Shown here: positions 35,987 through 44,607 of the stretch, piece by piece
How the letters are laid out: every line of letters begins with the position of its first letter
Numbering within the stretch: the first letter of the stretch is position 1
Assembly (NCBI RefSeq): GCF_030160115.1
Contig: NZ_BSNS01000007.1
Span: forward strand, 483,501 to 547,500
Direction of reading: 5' to 3'
Length of the DNA stretch: 64,000 nucleotides
From: Devosia nitrariae
Lineage (GTDB): Bacteria > Pseudomonadota > Alphaproteobacteria > Rhizobiales > Devosiaceae
Translations under genes and position numbers: made by a program
The notes under the pieces: generated by a model
What the model saw: only the letters and a program-made list of their open reading frames with translations
Told to the model about the DNA's origin: nothing
The model's database searches: none

Positions 35987-37347
35987 GAGGTCTCGATCCC
36001 AAGCCCCGAAAAGGCGAGCGCCGCCGCACCGAGCGCGCTGACCTCCGGCACTGCGCTTGCCGTCACCGTCTTGCCGAGGAGGTCGGCCTGGAACTGCATG
36101 AGCGCATGGTTCGACGAGGCGCCCCCGTCCGCGCGCAAGCCGACGAGCTCGCTGCCGAGGTCGGCCTGCATCGCCTCGAACACATCGCTGACCTGCAGGG
36201 CGATGGCATCCAGCGCCGCGCGGGCGAGATGGGCTGGGCGCGTGCCGAGCGACATGCCGGTGATGATCCCGCGCGCGTCGCTGCGCCAATAGGGCGCGCC
36301 GAGGCCGACCAGCGCCGGAACGAAGGTGACGCCGTCGCTGTCGGCAACGGTGCCGGCGAGATCGGCGAGCGCTCCGACATCGGATAGCCCGAGAAGCTCG
36401 GCCATGAACGCTGCAGCCTGGCCGGAAACCGAGATATTGCCCTCGAGCGCGTGCACAGGTCCCTCACCTGTGCTCCAGGCGATGGTGGCCGAGAGGCCGT
36501 TGCGCGAGCGGACCCGCCCGCCGGTCAGCGTCATCAGCGACGTGCCGGTGCCATAGGTGGCCTTGACCGTGCCCGGCTGGCGCACGCCGTGTCCGTAAAG
36601 GGCCGCGTGTGAATCGCCGATCATCGCCTGGATCGGTATGCCGGCAGGCAGGCCGGTGGCGCCGGCCGCGGTCAGTCCGAAGCTTGCGTTCGACGGGAGC
36701 ACTTGCGCCATCAGCTGCGACGAGACGTTGAAGATATCGGCGAGCTCCTCGTCCCATTCCATGCGCCTGGTATCGAAGAGCTGGGTCCGGGAAGCGTTCG
36801 AATGGTCGGTCGCGAAAACGGCGCCGTTCGTGAGTTGCCAGAGCAGCCAGGTGTCGACGGTGCCGGCGCGCAACTCGCCCCGCGCGGCGCGCTCGCGGGC
36901 ACTGGGAACGGAGTCGATCAACCAGGCGATCTTGCCAGCCGGAAACAATGGGTCGAGCGCCAGCCCGGTCTTTTCCGCGATCCGCTCGCCGAGCCCGGCT
37001 TCGCGCAGCGTCTGGCAGGCATCCGCGGTGCGACGGCACTGCCAGATGACGCAGGGCCCGATGGGTTCGCCCGTCTCCGCATCCCAGACCAGGACGGATT
37101 CGCGCTGGTTGGAGATCGCGACCGCGTCGATTTCGACCGCGCCGGCCGCGCCCGTCACCACGGCTATGGCCTCGACCACGCCTTGCCATAAAGCCTCTCC
37201 CGACTGCTCGGCCCAGCCGGGACGCGGGTACGAAACGGGATTGGCAACGCTCGCCCGCGCAGCGATCCGGCCGTCGGCGCTGACCAGCACCGCCTTGGTG
37301 TTGGTCGTGCCCTGATCGATGGCGAGGACGAGGCCGGACGTGCTCAT
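35983..37347 (-). CDS. aplK: FGGY-family carbohydrate kinase, probable D-apulose kinase (3' frameshifted)
   Basis: A 454-residue FGGY kinase. The N-terminal phosphate motif LAIDQGTTNTKAVLV, GDSHAALYGHG and the C-terminal ADGGASSNHALMQFQAD ATP-binding block are present. It begins in an ATGA overlap with the transketolase C-subunit gene. The frame stops early, at GLGIETS, about 35 residues short of the usual end; the missing tail is in another frame at 35879-35986. In the apiose route the kinase makes apulose 4-phosphate. All core catalytic parts are upstream of the shift, so a truncated but partly active enzyme is conceivable. Xylulose- or erythrulose-type substrates are alternatives. Confidence 0.7.
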   Translation of the reverse strand: MSTSGLVLAIDQGTTNTKAVLVSADGRIAARASVANPVSYPRPGWAEQSGEALWQGVVEAIAVVTGAAGAVEIDAVAISNQRESVLVWDAETGEPIGPCVIWQCRRTADACQTLREAGLGERIAEKTGLALDPLFPAGKIAWLIDSVPSARERAARGELRAGTVDTWLLWQLTNGAVFATDHSNASRTQLFDTRRMEWDEELADIFNVSSQLMAQVLPSNASFGLTAAGATGLPAGIPIQAMIGDSHAALYGHGVRQPGTVKATYGTGTSLMTLTGGRVRSRNGLSATIAWSTGEGPVHALEGNISVSGQAAAFMAELLGLSDVGALADLAGTVADSDGVTFVPALVGLGAPYWRSDARGIITGMSLGTRPAHLARAALDAIALQVSDVFEAMQADLGSELVGLRADGGASSNHALMQFQADLLGKTVTASAVPEVSALGAAALAFSGLGIETS

Positions 37348-38297
37348 CGCTTGCGCGAGATGGTCTGGCGCACGGCGTCGGCGATAGCCGCTGCGGTCAG
37401 CCCGAAATGCTCCATCAGCCATTCGGCCGAGCCGGTGGGGAGGAACCCCGGAAAGCCCATGATGCGCATGGGCACCGGATCGTGGGCGGTGACCACTTCG
37501 GCGACGGCGCCGCCTAGCCCGCCGCGCACCGAATGCTCCTCGACCGTGACGATGGCGCCGGTCCGGGCGGCTGAAAGGATCGCCGCCTCGTCGAGCGGGT
37601 TGACGGTTGCCATGTTGACGACGCGCGCCCGGATGCCCTCGCCCGCCAGGCTCTTCGCCGCCGCCAGCGCGCGATGCACCATGGTGCCGTTGGCGATGAT
37701 GGCCGCGTCATCTCCTTCGAACAGGACTTCGGCCTTGCCGACTTCGAACGCGCCGGCGTGTTCGAGCGCGGGCACCGGCATGCGGCTGACCCTGACGAAC
37801 ACCGGCCCGTCGATCGCCGCCGCGGCGCGGATCGCATGCTCGGTCTGCCACGGATCGGCGGGGACGATCAGCGTCAGATTATTCAAGAGGCGCAGCCACG
37901 CCATGTCCTCGATGGAATGGTGGGTCGGCCCCAATTCCCCATAGGCGACCCCGCTCGACTGGCCAATGAGCTTGACGTTGACGTTGGTATAGACGATGTC
38001 GGCCTTGACCTGCTCCAGCGCCCTACCGGTAATGAAGCAGGAGGCAGCGGAAACGAACGGCACCTTGCCGCCATTGGCAAGACCTGCACCCACCGCCACC
38101 AGTGTCTGCTCGGCGATGCCGACATTGACCATGCGCTCGGGGAATTTGCTGCGGAAGCCGTTGAGTTTGGACGAGCCGACGCTGTCGCTGACGACGGTGA
38201 CGATGCGTTCGTCGGCCGCCGCCAGCGCCTCGATGGTCGAGGCAAAGCTGTCGCGGCAATCGAAGAACCCGCTCTCGACCGAAACCGCCGCACTCAT
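37344..38297 (-). CDS. aptB: Transketolase C-terminal subunit, probable apulose-4-phosphate transketolase subunit B
   Basis: A 317-residue protein equal to the pyrimidine-binding and C-terminal domains of transketolase. The catalytic Glu lies in VNVGIAEQTLVAVGAGLA; a GPTHHSIEDMAWLR block and C-terminal EEHSVRGGLGG follow. It overlaps both neighbours: one base with subunit A (TGATG) and an ATGA with the kinase. Split transketolases need both chains. With a sugar kinase and isomerase next door, a dedicated ketol transfer from apulose 4-phosphate is the best hypothesis. Confidence 0.75.
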   Translation of the reverse strand: MSAAVSVESGFFDCRDSFASTIEALAAADERIVTVVSDSVGSSKLNGFRSKFPERMVNVGIAEQTLVAVGAGLANGGKVPFVSAASCFITGRALEQVKADIVYTNVNVKLIGQSSGVAYGELGPTHHSIEDMAWLRLLNNLTLIVPADPWQTEHAIRAAAAIDGPVFVRVSRMPVPALEHAGAFEVGKAEVLFEGDDAAIIANGTMVHRALAAAKSLAGEGIRARVVNMATVNPLDEAAILSAARTGAIVTVEEHSVRGGLGGAVAEVVTAHDPVPMRIMGFPGFLPTGSAEWLMEHFGLTAAAIADAVRQTISRKR

Positions 38298-39142
38298 CAC
38301 ACCAACTCCGCCATGGCCTGCTCGTACTGCTCCTTGTTGGGCACGCCATGATGCCAGGCGACGTTGTCGTGCATGAAGCTGACGCCTTTGCCCTTGAAGG
38401 TATTGGCGATGACGCAGAGCGGTCGGCCACGGCCTCTTGGGCTCGCCGAAAGCACCTCGAGTAGCTGCGCGTGATCGTGCCCGTCGACCACCTCCACCTG
38501 CCAGCCGAAGGCGCGCCACTTGTCGTCGAGCGGATCGAGCGAGGCGGTCTCTTCGGTGCGTGCACCCTGCTGCAGGCGGTTGCGGTCGATGATGAGCGTC
38601 AGATTTTCGAGGCGCCTGTGACCCGCGGTGAGCGCAGCCTCCCAGTTGCTGCCCTCCTGCAGTTCACCATCGCCGGTCAGTACGAACGTACGGAAACCGG
38701 CTGCGTCGATCTGGCCGGCAATGGCGATGCCGGTGGCGACGGGCAGGCCGTGGCCGAGCGGCCCGGTATTGGTCTCGACCCCGGCAAGATAGTTACGGTT
38801 GGGGTGGCCGTTGAGGCGCGAAAGCGGCTGCATATAGGTCGAAAGCTCGCTCTCGGAGAAAAAGCCGGCAGCGGCCAGCACCGAATAGAAGGCGCCAGTG
38901 CAATGCCCCTTGCTCATCACGAACCGGTCGCGGCCCGGGTCGTCCGGTCGCTCCGGATCGTAACGCAGCACGCCGAAAAAGAGGGTTGCCAGGATATCGG
39001 CGGCGCTGAAGTCGCCGCCGGGGTGGCCCAACTGGGCTTCGTAGACCATCTGGAAGCTGCGCCTGCGGATCCACAGCGCCTTGTCGCGGATCGTGGCGAT
39101 CACGTCATTGGATGCGGGGGCATGTACCGGCGCCGATGACAT
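38297..39142 (-). CDS. aptA: Transketolase N-terminal subunit, probable apulose-4-phosphate transketolase subunit A
   Basis: A 281-residue protein carrying the thiamine-diphosphate-binding half of transketolase: GHPGGDFSAADILATLFF, SKGHCTGAFYSVLA, the GPLGHGLPVATGIA loop and the metal/ThDP motif TGDGELQEGSNWEA. AGGAGGTCAG stands just before the ATG at 39142. First gene of the minus operon aptA-aptB-aplK-apsI. Repeat copy 3 lies 10 bp upstream, inside the leader. Role proposed from the cluster; the family itself is certain. Confidence 0.75.
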   Translation of the reverse strand: MSSAPVHAPASNDVIATIRDKALWIRRRSFQMVYEAQLGHPGGDFSAADILATLFFGVLRYDPERPDDPGRDRFVMSKGHCTGAFYSVLAAAGFFSESELSTYMQPLSRLNGHPNRNYLAGVETNTGPLGHGLPVATGIAIAGQIDAAGFRTFVLTGDGELQEGSNWEAALTAGHRRLENLTLIIDRNRLQQGARTEETASLDPLDDKWRAFGWQVEVVDGHDHAQLLEVLSASPRGRGRPLCVIANTFKGKGVSFMHDNVAWHHGVPNKEQYEQAMAELV

Positions 39143-39151
39143 CTGACCTCC

Positions 39152-39257
39152 TAGAGCGTTTCCAGCAAAAATGGATGCCAACTTTTGCGGTTCGAAAACG
39201 CGACAGTTCAACTACCTAGAGATCCCTTTCTGATACAATCAGAGCGGGAAAGGCTCT
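39152..39257. repeat. Mosaic palindromic repeat, copy 3 (hairpin B plus a different second hairpin)
   Basis: Hairpin B (39156-39202; GCGTTTCCAGCAAAA...TTTTGCGGTTCGAAAACGC) is a diverged copy of that at 5045-5089 and 8075-8117. After the same-length spacer (ACAGTTCAACTACC) the second hairpin (39218-39257) is not the ACGTTCC type but pairs around TCTGAT-aca-ATCAGA. It thus shares block B and geometry but swaps block A, a mosaic arrangement. It lies in the 5' leader of the transketolase operon and may affect its expression. Confidence 0.72.
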
Positions 39258-39432
39258 CGCCAACCGATGATCCGGCCGGGCCGCAATTCCCCTTACGGCG
39301 GCGGGATCGCCTTCGGCCAGATACGCGGCGCCCGGTTGCAGAATGCCTCCCACCGGGACCCGTCGGCGTGCCGCCGGCCGATCGTGATTTGATCGGAACC
39401 TATAATGCGTTTTGCTTTCGTGCAATACGGAA

Positions 39433-39444
39433 AAATTTCGATTT
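39433..39444 (+). promoter_or_regulatory. Candidate DeoR operator at the divergent aptA/deoR promoter region
   Basis: AAATTTCGATTT occurs here, followed by TGCGG, and GCTTTCGTGC lies just upstream. The same 12-mer with one free position (AAATTTCGCTTT) is found inverted at 40504-40515 in front of the transporter operon, the other promoter expected to be controlled. TTTCG-containing direct repeats are typical of DeoR-family operators. The 433-bp gap 39143-39575 holds otherwise only repeat copy 3. Confidence 0.4.
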
Positions 39445-39575
39445 GTGCGGTTTACTGTCGAACGTTAGCGCGCCATCCTGGTGCCAGGGTCGTCAGATCT
39501 GTTGCTTTCCGCCGGTCCCAGTGACAAACAGACCTTAGCGCAGTCTCGCATTGGCAGGCGGGGTAAGGGGTGTCG

Positions 39576-40397
39576 ATGCACAAAACGAGAAGCTCTGGGC
39601 CGATCCGCACACGAGGCGCCGATGGGCAGCAGCTGCTGGCAGAGCCTCGGCGCATGAAGATCCTCGAATGGCTGCAGGAAGAGGGTAGCGCCCGGGTGCG
39701 CGACTTGTCGGCGGCTTTTGCCGTATCGGAAGCGACGATACGTCAGGATCTCGAGCGACTCGATGCCGACGGCTACATCACCCGCGAGCACGGTGGTGCC
39801 TATTTGCGCTCGGTGCCACAGCAGGTGCAATCCATGTCGCTGCAGCACGTCCAGAACATGGACAAGAAACTGCGGATCGGGATGGCTGCGGCTTCTCTTG
39901 TTGGCGATCACGAAACGATTATCATCGATTCCGGCACCACCACCACACAGTTTGCCGAGAACCTGAAGAGCCGGCACGACCTCAACATCATTACCAACGC
40001 CCTCAATATCGCCCTGATCCTGGGCGGCATTCCGACCAACACGGTTCATATGCCGGCAGGCCAGTTCAAGGCGCCGACACTATCGTTGAGCGGCGAGAAA
40101 TCTGCCGATTTCTTCGTCGGCATCTATGCGCAAAAGCTGTTCCTGGCGACGGCCGGCGTCTCCTTCGAAGCCGGCCTTACCTACCCGGCCATCGGCGACA
40201 TCTACGTCAAGCGCGCCATGGTCAAGGCAGCGTCACATATCTATCTCCTCGCCGATTCCACCAAGATCGGGCGCGTTTCCTTCTCCGCCCTCGGCGGCGT
40301 CGAAATCGTCCACACCCTCATCACCGATGATGGCATCTCCGATGCCGACCGCGCCGAGTTCGAGCGGCGTGGCGTAGAAGTCATTCTCGCCGACTGA
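39576..40397 (+). CDS. DeoR-family transcriptional repressor of the sugar locus
   Basis: A 273-residue DeoR protein: winged helix at residues about 27-80 (ILEWLQEEGSARVRDLSAAF, ATIRQDLERLDADG) and the sugar-phosphate-binding DeoRC domain with IIIDSGTTTTQFAENL and LADSTKIGR motifs. The ATG at 39576 is preferred over a GTG two codons earlier. It lies between the isomerase/kinase/transketolase operon (divergent) and the transporter/hydrolase operon (same strand, 318 bp on), so it probably represses both and is released by a phosphorylated intermediate such as apulose phosphate (inference). Confidence 0.9.
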   Translation: MHKTRSSGPIRTRGADGQQLLAEPRRMKILEWLQEEGSARVRDLSAAFAVSEATIRQDLERLDADGYITREHGGAYLRSVPQQVQSMSLQHVQNMDKKLRIGMAAASLVGDHETIIIDSGTTTTQFAENLKSRHDLNIITNALNIALILGGIPTNTVHMPAGQFKAPTLSLSGEKSADFFVGIYAQKLFLATAGVSFEAGLTYPAIGDIYVKRAMVKAASHIYLLADSTKIGRVSFSALGGVEIVHTLITDDGISDADRAEFERRGVEVILAD

Positions 40398-40459
40398 CCT
40401 CCTGCTGACTTCATTTGCGTCTTCCTTCGATCCGCTCCGGGCTGCACGCATGGAGGGCA

Positions 40460-40488
40460 TTGACATCGCATCTTTCCACACATATTCG
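40460..40488 (+). promoter_or_regulatory. Putative sigma-70 promoter of the ABC transporter/hydrolase operon
   Basis: TTGACA at 40460-40465 is followed after 17 bp by TATTCG at 40483-40488. The -35 is perfect and the -10 weak, as often in regulated alphaproteobacterial promoters. It lies about 230 bp before the binding protein gene. No gene is seen in the rest of 40398-40715. Confidence 0.4.
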
Positions 40489-40503
40489 TAATAAATCGCA
40501 AGG

Positions 40504-40515
40504 AAAGCGAAATTT
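40504..40515 (-). promoter_or_regulatory. Candidate DeoR operator downstream of the transporter promoter
   Basis: AAAGCGAAATTT on the plus strand is AAATTTCGCTTT on the minus strand, matching AAATTTCGATTT at 39433-39444 in 11 of 12 positions. It is located about 16 bp beyond the putative -10, where a bound repressor would block elongation or open-complex formation. Confidence 0.38.
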
Positions 40516-40715
40516 ACCGCAAACCTGCGAGGCGCGTGATTGGGTGCGCGCGAAAGGATCCGTAGGGAGTTGCCGTAGGAGGCGGCAGCACGCCTGTTTG
40601 AAGGCGAGCGCTCGAGTGCCGTGATCGGCCCGCGGGCTTCCTGGACAATCACCCATTTTCACGGACCGGCGCCGCGCAACCCCGCGTCCTGCTGGTCAAA
40701 GAGGGAGGAAAGAAC

Positions 40716-42623
40716 ATGGCACGGCTCGGCCGCTACCTGTTGGCGCCGCTGATGGGCGCCTTGATGACCACCACCGGTTTGGCGCAGGGCGCGATGACCG
40801 ATGTCGGAACGCCGCGCAGCGAAACGCTGATCGTCCAGACGTTCGACGGGCGCGCGGCCAACGCATCGGCGCAGAATCCGATGAACGCCTATGCCATCTG
40901 GCGCGGCTTCCGCGAGCTTGGCTGGAGTTGGCTATGGGAAATGGACACCGCTACCGGCGAGTCCTATCCCGAACTGGCGGCTGGGCCCGCAGAAGTGCTC
41001 AATGACGAGCACACCCAGTTCCGGGTGAAGCTGCGCGAAGGTGTCTATTGGAGCGACGGCACCGAGTTCACGGCCGACGACGTGATCTACTCGCTTGAGA
41101 CCTATATCAAATACCGCGAGCAGCTCGGCCGCGTGGCGGTGATCGCCAACTACGTGAAGAGCTGGAAGAAGGTCGACGACTATACCTTCGAGGTCGAGAC
41201 CACCCGGCCCGCCTACGACTTCCAGACCGTGATGGGTGTCTATACCTGGGGCTCGCAATTCGTGATCGTGCCAAAGCACATCTTCGAGCCGCTCGGCGAC
41301 GACGTCGTCACCTTCCAGAACACCAACGCAGTAACGCTCGGGCCCTACAGGATCAAGGAATTCGACCCCAACGGCTCCTGGCAGCTCTGGGAATTGCGCG
41401 AGGATTGGGAGCGTTCCGGCTGGGGGAACCTGGGGGAGCCCAAACCCAAATACGTCCTCTACAAGGACTTCGGCCCCGAGGAGACCCGCGCGCTCGCTTT
41501 CGTGCAGAACCAGTACGACGTCGATACCTTCATGAGCCCGGACAGCATCCAGGCCGCGCAGTCTCGTAATCCCAATATCGAAACCTTCTCGCCGACCTTC
41601 CCCTACCACGACATGAACGATGCCTGCTCCTACGGCATCTACATCAACCAGCAGCGCGCACCTTACGATATGCCGGAAGTGCGCTGGGCCCTGGCTCTCG
41701 CGCTCGACCTCCAGCAAGTCGGCATCTCCTCGATGAGCGGCCAGTTCAAGGCCGGCGCCCTGCCGCTGGCGGATACGCCGATCACCGGCCCGCTCTATTA
41801 CGGACCGTTGCAATCGTGGCTCGAAGAGCTGACGCTGCCGGACGGCTACAAGCCCTACAACACCAACTTCGGCGCTGAGCTGGCCGAAACCCTCGCAGCT
41901 CAGGGCGTCGATGCCTCGCAGCTGCCGACGGGCGACGCCCTCGAAGCCGGCTTCGGCATGGGCTGGTGGAAGCATGACCCGGAAGAGGCCGCCAAGCTCT
42001 TGGAGTCGGTCGGCATCACCAAGGGTTCGGACGGGTTCTTCGCCCTGCCCGATGGCTCGCCCTGGGTACTGGAATTCGTCATTCCGGGCGATTGGAACAA
42101 GGTGCTGCAACGCATTGGCTTCTCGATTGCCGACAGCTGGCGCCAGGCCGGGTTCAACATCAATGCCCGCCAGGTGGACAACGGCGAATTTACCACTGTC
42201 CAGAACACCAATGCCCGCAACGAGCTGCAGATCAACTGGTCGAACTCGTGCACCTATAACGCCAACTGGCAGAACTCCTGGCGTCAGTTCGCAGAAACTT
42301 ACGTCGAACCGGCGGACTCGACGGACGCGCTCAACGGCAACTTCATGCGCGTGACCGATCAGCGGATCTTCGATGTCGTCGCCGACAGCGCCAGGCTGCC
42401 GACGGATGACCCGCAGTTCCTCGAAAATGGTCGCGAGATCGCGAAATACCTGACGGAGGACATGCAGATGATCAATCTCATGAACATTCCGACCACGATC
42501 CCGACCAACAAGAGCTATTGGACGAACTTTCCCAAGCAGGACAACTTCTACGCTGCGCCCTACACCTGGTGGAGTTCCTTCAAGCAGACGGTGGTCAACA
42601 TCGAACCGGCGAGCCCGCAGTAA
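40716..42623 (+). CDS. ABC transporter substrate-binding protein, family 5 (peptide/oligosaccharide type)
   Basis: A 635-residue exported binding protein of the SBP_bac_5 (OppA/DppA) family. A signal peptide spans residues 1-25 (MARLGRYLLAPLMGALMTTT onward). Family features include VYWSDGTEFTADDVIYSLET, a large cleft protein of usual length, and WSNSCTYNANWQNSWRQF, rich in Trp and Asn as in sugar-binding members. Family 5 proteins of plant-associated and thermophilic bacteria often bind oligosaccharides rather than peptides. Next to sugar enzymes and two glycosidases, an oligosaccharide or apioside ligand is likely (inference). Confidence 0.88.
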   Translation: MARLGRYLLAPLMGALMTTTGLAQGAMTDVGTPRSETLIVQTFDGRAANASAQNPMNAYAIWRGFRELGWSWLWEMDTATGESYPELAAGPAEVLNDEHTQFRVKLREGVYWSDGTEFTADDVIYSLETYIKYREQLGRVAVIANYVKSWKKVDDYTFEVETTRPAYDFQTVMGVYTWGSQFVIVPKHIFEPLGDDVVTFQNTNAVTLGPYRIKEFDPNGSWQLWELREDWERSGWGNLGEPKPKYVLYKDFGPEETRALAFVQNQYDVDTFMSPDSIQAAQSRNPNIETFSPTFPYHDMNDACSYGIYINQQRAPYDMPEVRWALALALDLQQVGISSMSGQFKAGALPLADTPITGPLYYGPLQSWLEELTLPDGYKPYNTNFGAELAETLAAQGVDASQLPTGDALEAGFGMGWWKHDPEEAAKLLESVGITKGSDGFFALPDGSPWVLEFVIPGDWNKVLQRIGFSIADSWRQAGFNINARQVDNGEFTTVQNTNARNELQINWSNSCTYNANWQNSWRQFAETYVEPADSTDALNGNFMRVTDQRIFDVVADSARLPTDDPQFLENGREIAKYLTEDMQMINLMNIPTTIPTNKSYWTNFPKQDNFYAAPYTWWSSFKQTVVNIEPASPQ

Positions 42624-42637
42624 CCCGTCGACGGGTC

Positions 42638-42674
42638 GGGGCGGCCATTGTCCTCCAGGCCGCCCCTTCTCTTT
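42638..42674 (+). terminator. Intra-operon terminator/attenuator after the binding protein gene
   Basis: GGGGCGGCC (42638-42646) pairs with GGCCGCCCC (42658-42666), followed by TTCTCTTT. A palindrome ACCCGTCGACGGGT lies immediately before it. As between potF and potG, it would favour binding-protein expression over the membrane parts. The downstream permease starts 17 bp later. Confidence 0.7.
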
Positions 42675-42691
42675 CAGCCAAGGACTGACCA

Positions 42692-43693
42692 ATGGGTGTT
42701 GTCGCCTACGTTGCCAAGCGGTTCGGACTCTATCTCGCCGTCCTGTTCATCGGACTGACGATCACGTTCCTGCTGCCCCGCCTGATGCCGATCAATCCGG
42801 TCGATGGCTATATCGGGCAGATCCAGAGCCGAGCCAGCGGCACGCTCACCCCCGAGGCCATCGCCGAAATGCGGCGCAACCTCGAAGAGCTCTATGGCCT
42901 CAAGGGCGATCTCCTGACCCAATACCTGTCCTACCTGAAACGCGTGGTGATCGATTTCGATTTCGGACCGTCCTTCACCTACTACCCGCAAAGCGTCTCG
43001 ACCATGATCGTCACGGCTTTGCCTTGGACGCTCGGTCTTCTGCTGACCGCGACCGTCATCGCCTGGCTGCTGGGCAACATGGTGGGGCTGGTCGCGGGAT
43101 ACTTTCACAAGCGCAAGGCGGCCTCGATTCTCGAATTCGTGGGCATCCTGCTCTATCCGATCCCCTACTATATCCTTGCCGTCACGGTCCTGCTGACGCT
43201 TGCCTATATTTTCCCGATCTTCCCGCTCTCGCCGACTTTCCCGGTCGGGCAGATGACACCCGAGAAGGTGGGGATGATCATCTACAATTCCCTCCTGCCG
43301 GCGATCACGCTGGTGCTGGCGGGTTTTGGCTGGAACATCCTCAGTATGAAGGCGCTGGCGGTGGCAACCGCCGAAGAGCCTTATGTCACCTACGCGCGCT
43401 TGAAGGGCGCCTCGAACTGGACGCGCATGACGCGCTACGTGTTCCGCAATGCGCTGCTGCCGCAGGTGACGGCCCTCGCTCTTTCCCTCGGCATGGTGTT
43501 CAACGGCGCGCTCCTGACCGAGATCATCTTCTCCTATCCCGGCATCGGGCTGATCATGCGCACGGCCGCGACGGGCGGAGACTACAATGTCCTTTATGGC
43601 GCAATCACGCTGTCGATCCTCGCCGTCGCGACCGCCGGGCTGGTGATCGACCTTATCTATCCTCTTCTCGACCCGCGGATCCGGCGCAAATGA
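42692..43693 (+). CDS. ABC transporter permease, DppB/OppB-like
   Basis: A 333-residue permease with the DppB fold: an N-terminal helix (AKRFGLYLAVLFIGLTITFL), a periplasmic region, then five helices. The EAA-like docking loop reads YARLKGASNWTRMTRYVFRN. Its stop overlaps the next permease in an ATGA. The transport substrate is shared with the binding protein upstream. Confidence 0.92.
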   Translation: MGVVAYVAKRFGLYLAVLFIGLTITFLLPRLMPINPVDGYIGQIQSRASGTLTPEAIAEMRRNLEELYGLKGDLLTQYLSYLKRVVIDFDFGPSFTYYPQSVSTMIVTALPWTLGLLLTATVIAWLLGNMVGLVAGYFHKRKAASILEFVGILLYPIPYYILAVTVLLTLAYIFPIFPLSPTFPVGQMTPEKVGMIIYNSLLPAITLVLAGFGWNILSMKALAVATAEEPYVTYARLKGASNWTRMTRYVFRNALLPQVTALALSLGMVFNGALLTEIIFSYPGIGLIMRTAATGGDYNVLYGAITLSILAVATAGLVIDLIYPLLDPRIRRK

Positions 43694-44607
43694 GCATCGA
43701 TACGAAAGACGCCGATCCGGTCGAGTTGGTCATTGCCCCGTCGCCCGCCGTCGCGGAGCGCCGGTCAGGATCGAATCTCCTTTGGCTCCTCAATCCGCGC
43801 CTTGCCGTGGGCCTCGTCATCTTGGCGGTCATGGGGCTCGGCAGCTTCATCTTGCCCGTCTTTGCACCGGCCGATCCGTCCATCCAGGCGACATATATGC
43901 GCAACCTCCCCATGTCGGGCGTCCATTGGCTGGGGACCAATGCGCTGGGGCAGGACATTTTCTGGTTCCTGGTTTTCGCGGTGCGCAACTCGCTGGCGCT
44001 AGGCATCGTCGTCGCCTGCGGCGTCACCCTCGTCGCGAGCGTGATCGGGCTCAGCGCCGGTTATATCGGCGGACGGTTCGAACGTCTGGTGATGCTGATC
44101 GTCGACACCTTCATCACTATCCCGCTGCTGCCGATCCTTATCATTCTCGGCGCGCTCATCCGTGGAAACACGTCCTTTTTCACGGTGGGGCTGATCATCA
44201 TCATCTTCGGCTGGGCCTGGGACGCGCGCACCGTGCGGTCCATGGCACTGTCGCTGCGCGAGCGCGAATTCATCAACATGGCCCGCTTCTCGGGCGCCAA
44301 TACCTTCGACATCCTCGCCAAGGAAATCTTGCCCTATGTGTCGGCGTATATCCTCGTCGGCTTCATCAATACCGTGCTCTTCGCCATCAACACCGAGGCG
44401 ACGCTGGCTGTGATCGGTCTTTCCAAGGTGGAGGTACCGACGCTCGGATCCATCATCTTCTGGGCCTTGAGCTACAATGCGCTCTTTACCGGGCACTATC
44501 CCTGGATCGTGGGGCCCATCGTCGCGACCGTCACCCTGTTCCTCGGCCTGTTCCTGACCTCGACGGGGTTCAACCAGGCCTTCGCCAGCAAGCGTGGTGT
44601 TTCATGA
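43690..44607 (+). CDS. ABC transporter permease, DppC/OppC-like
   Basis: A 305-residue permease starting at the ATGA overlap. After a 30-residue cytoplasmic leader comes a first helix (about 35-57) and the family motif HWLGTNALGQDIFWFLVFA, in which G-T-(D/N)-x-x-G-(R/Q)-D is characteristic. The EAA loop is NMARFSGANTFDILAKEILP. Ends in an ATGA overlap with the first ATPase gene. Confidence 0.92.
   Translation: MSIDTKDADPVELVIAPSPAVAERRSGSNLLWLLNPRLAVGLVILAVMGLGSFILPVFAPADPSIQATYMRNLPMSGVHWLGTNALGQDIFWFLVFAVRNSLALGIVVACGVTLVASVIGLSAGYIGGRFERLVMLIVDTFITIPLLPILIILGALIRGNTSFFTVGLIIIIFGWAWDARTVRSMALSLREREFINMARFSGANTFDILAKEILPYVSAYILVGFINTVLFAINTEATLAVIGLSKVEVPTLGSIIFWALSYNALFTGHYPWIVGPIVATVTLFLGLFLTSTGFNQAFASKRGVS

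Noticed and set aside
40932-42692. 586-codon frame opposite the family 5 binding protein
   Set aside because: Antisense shadow without conserved motifs.
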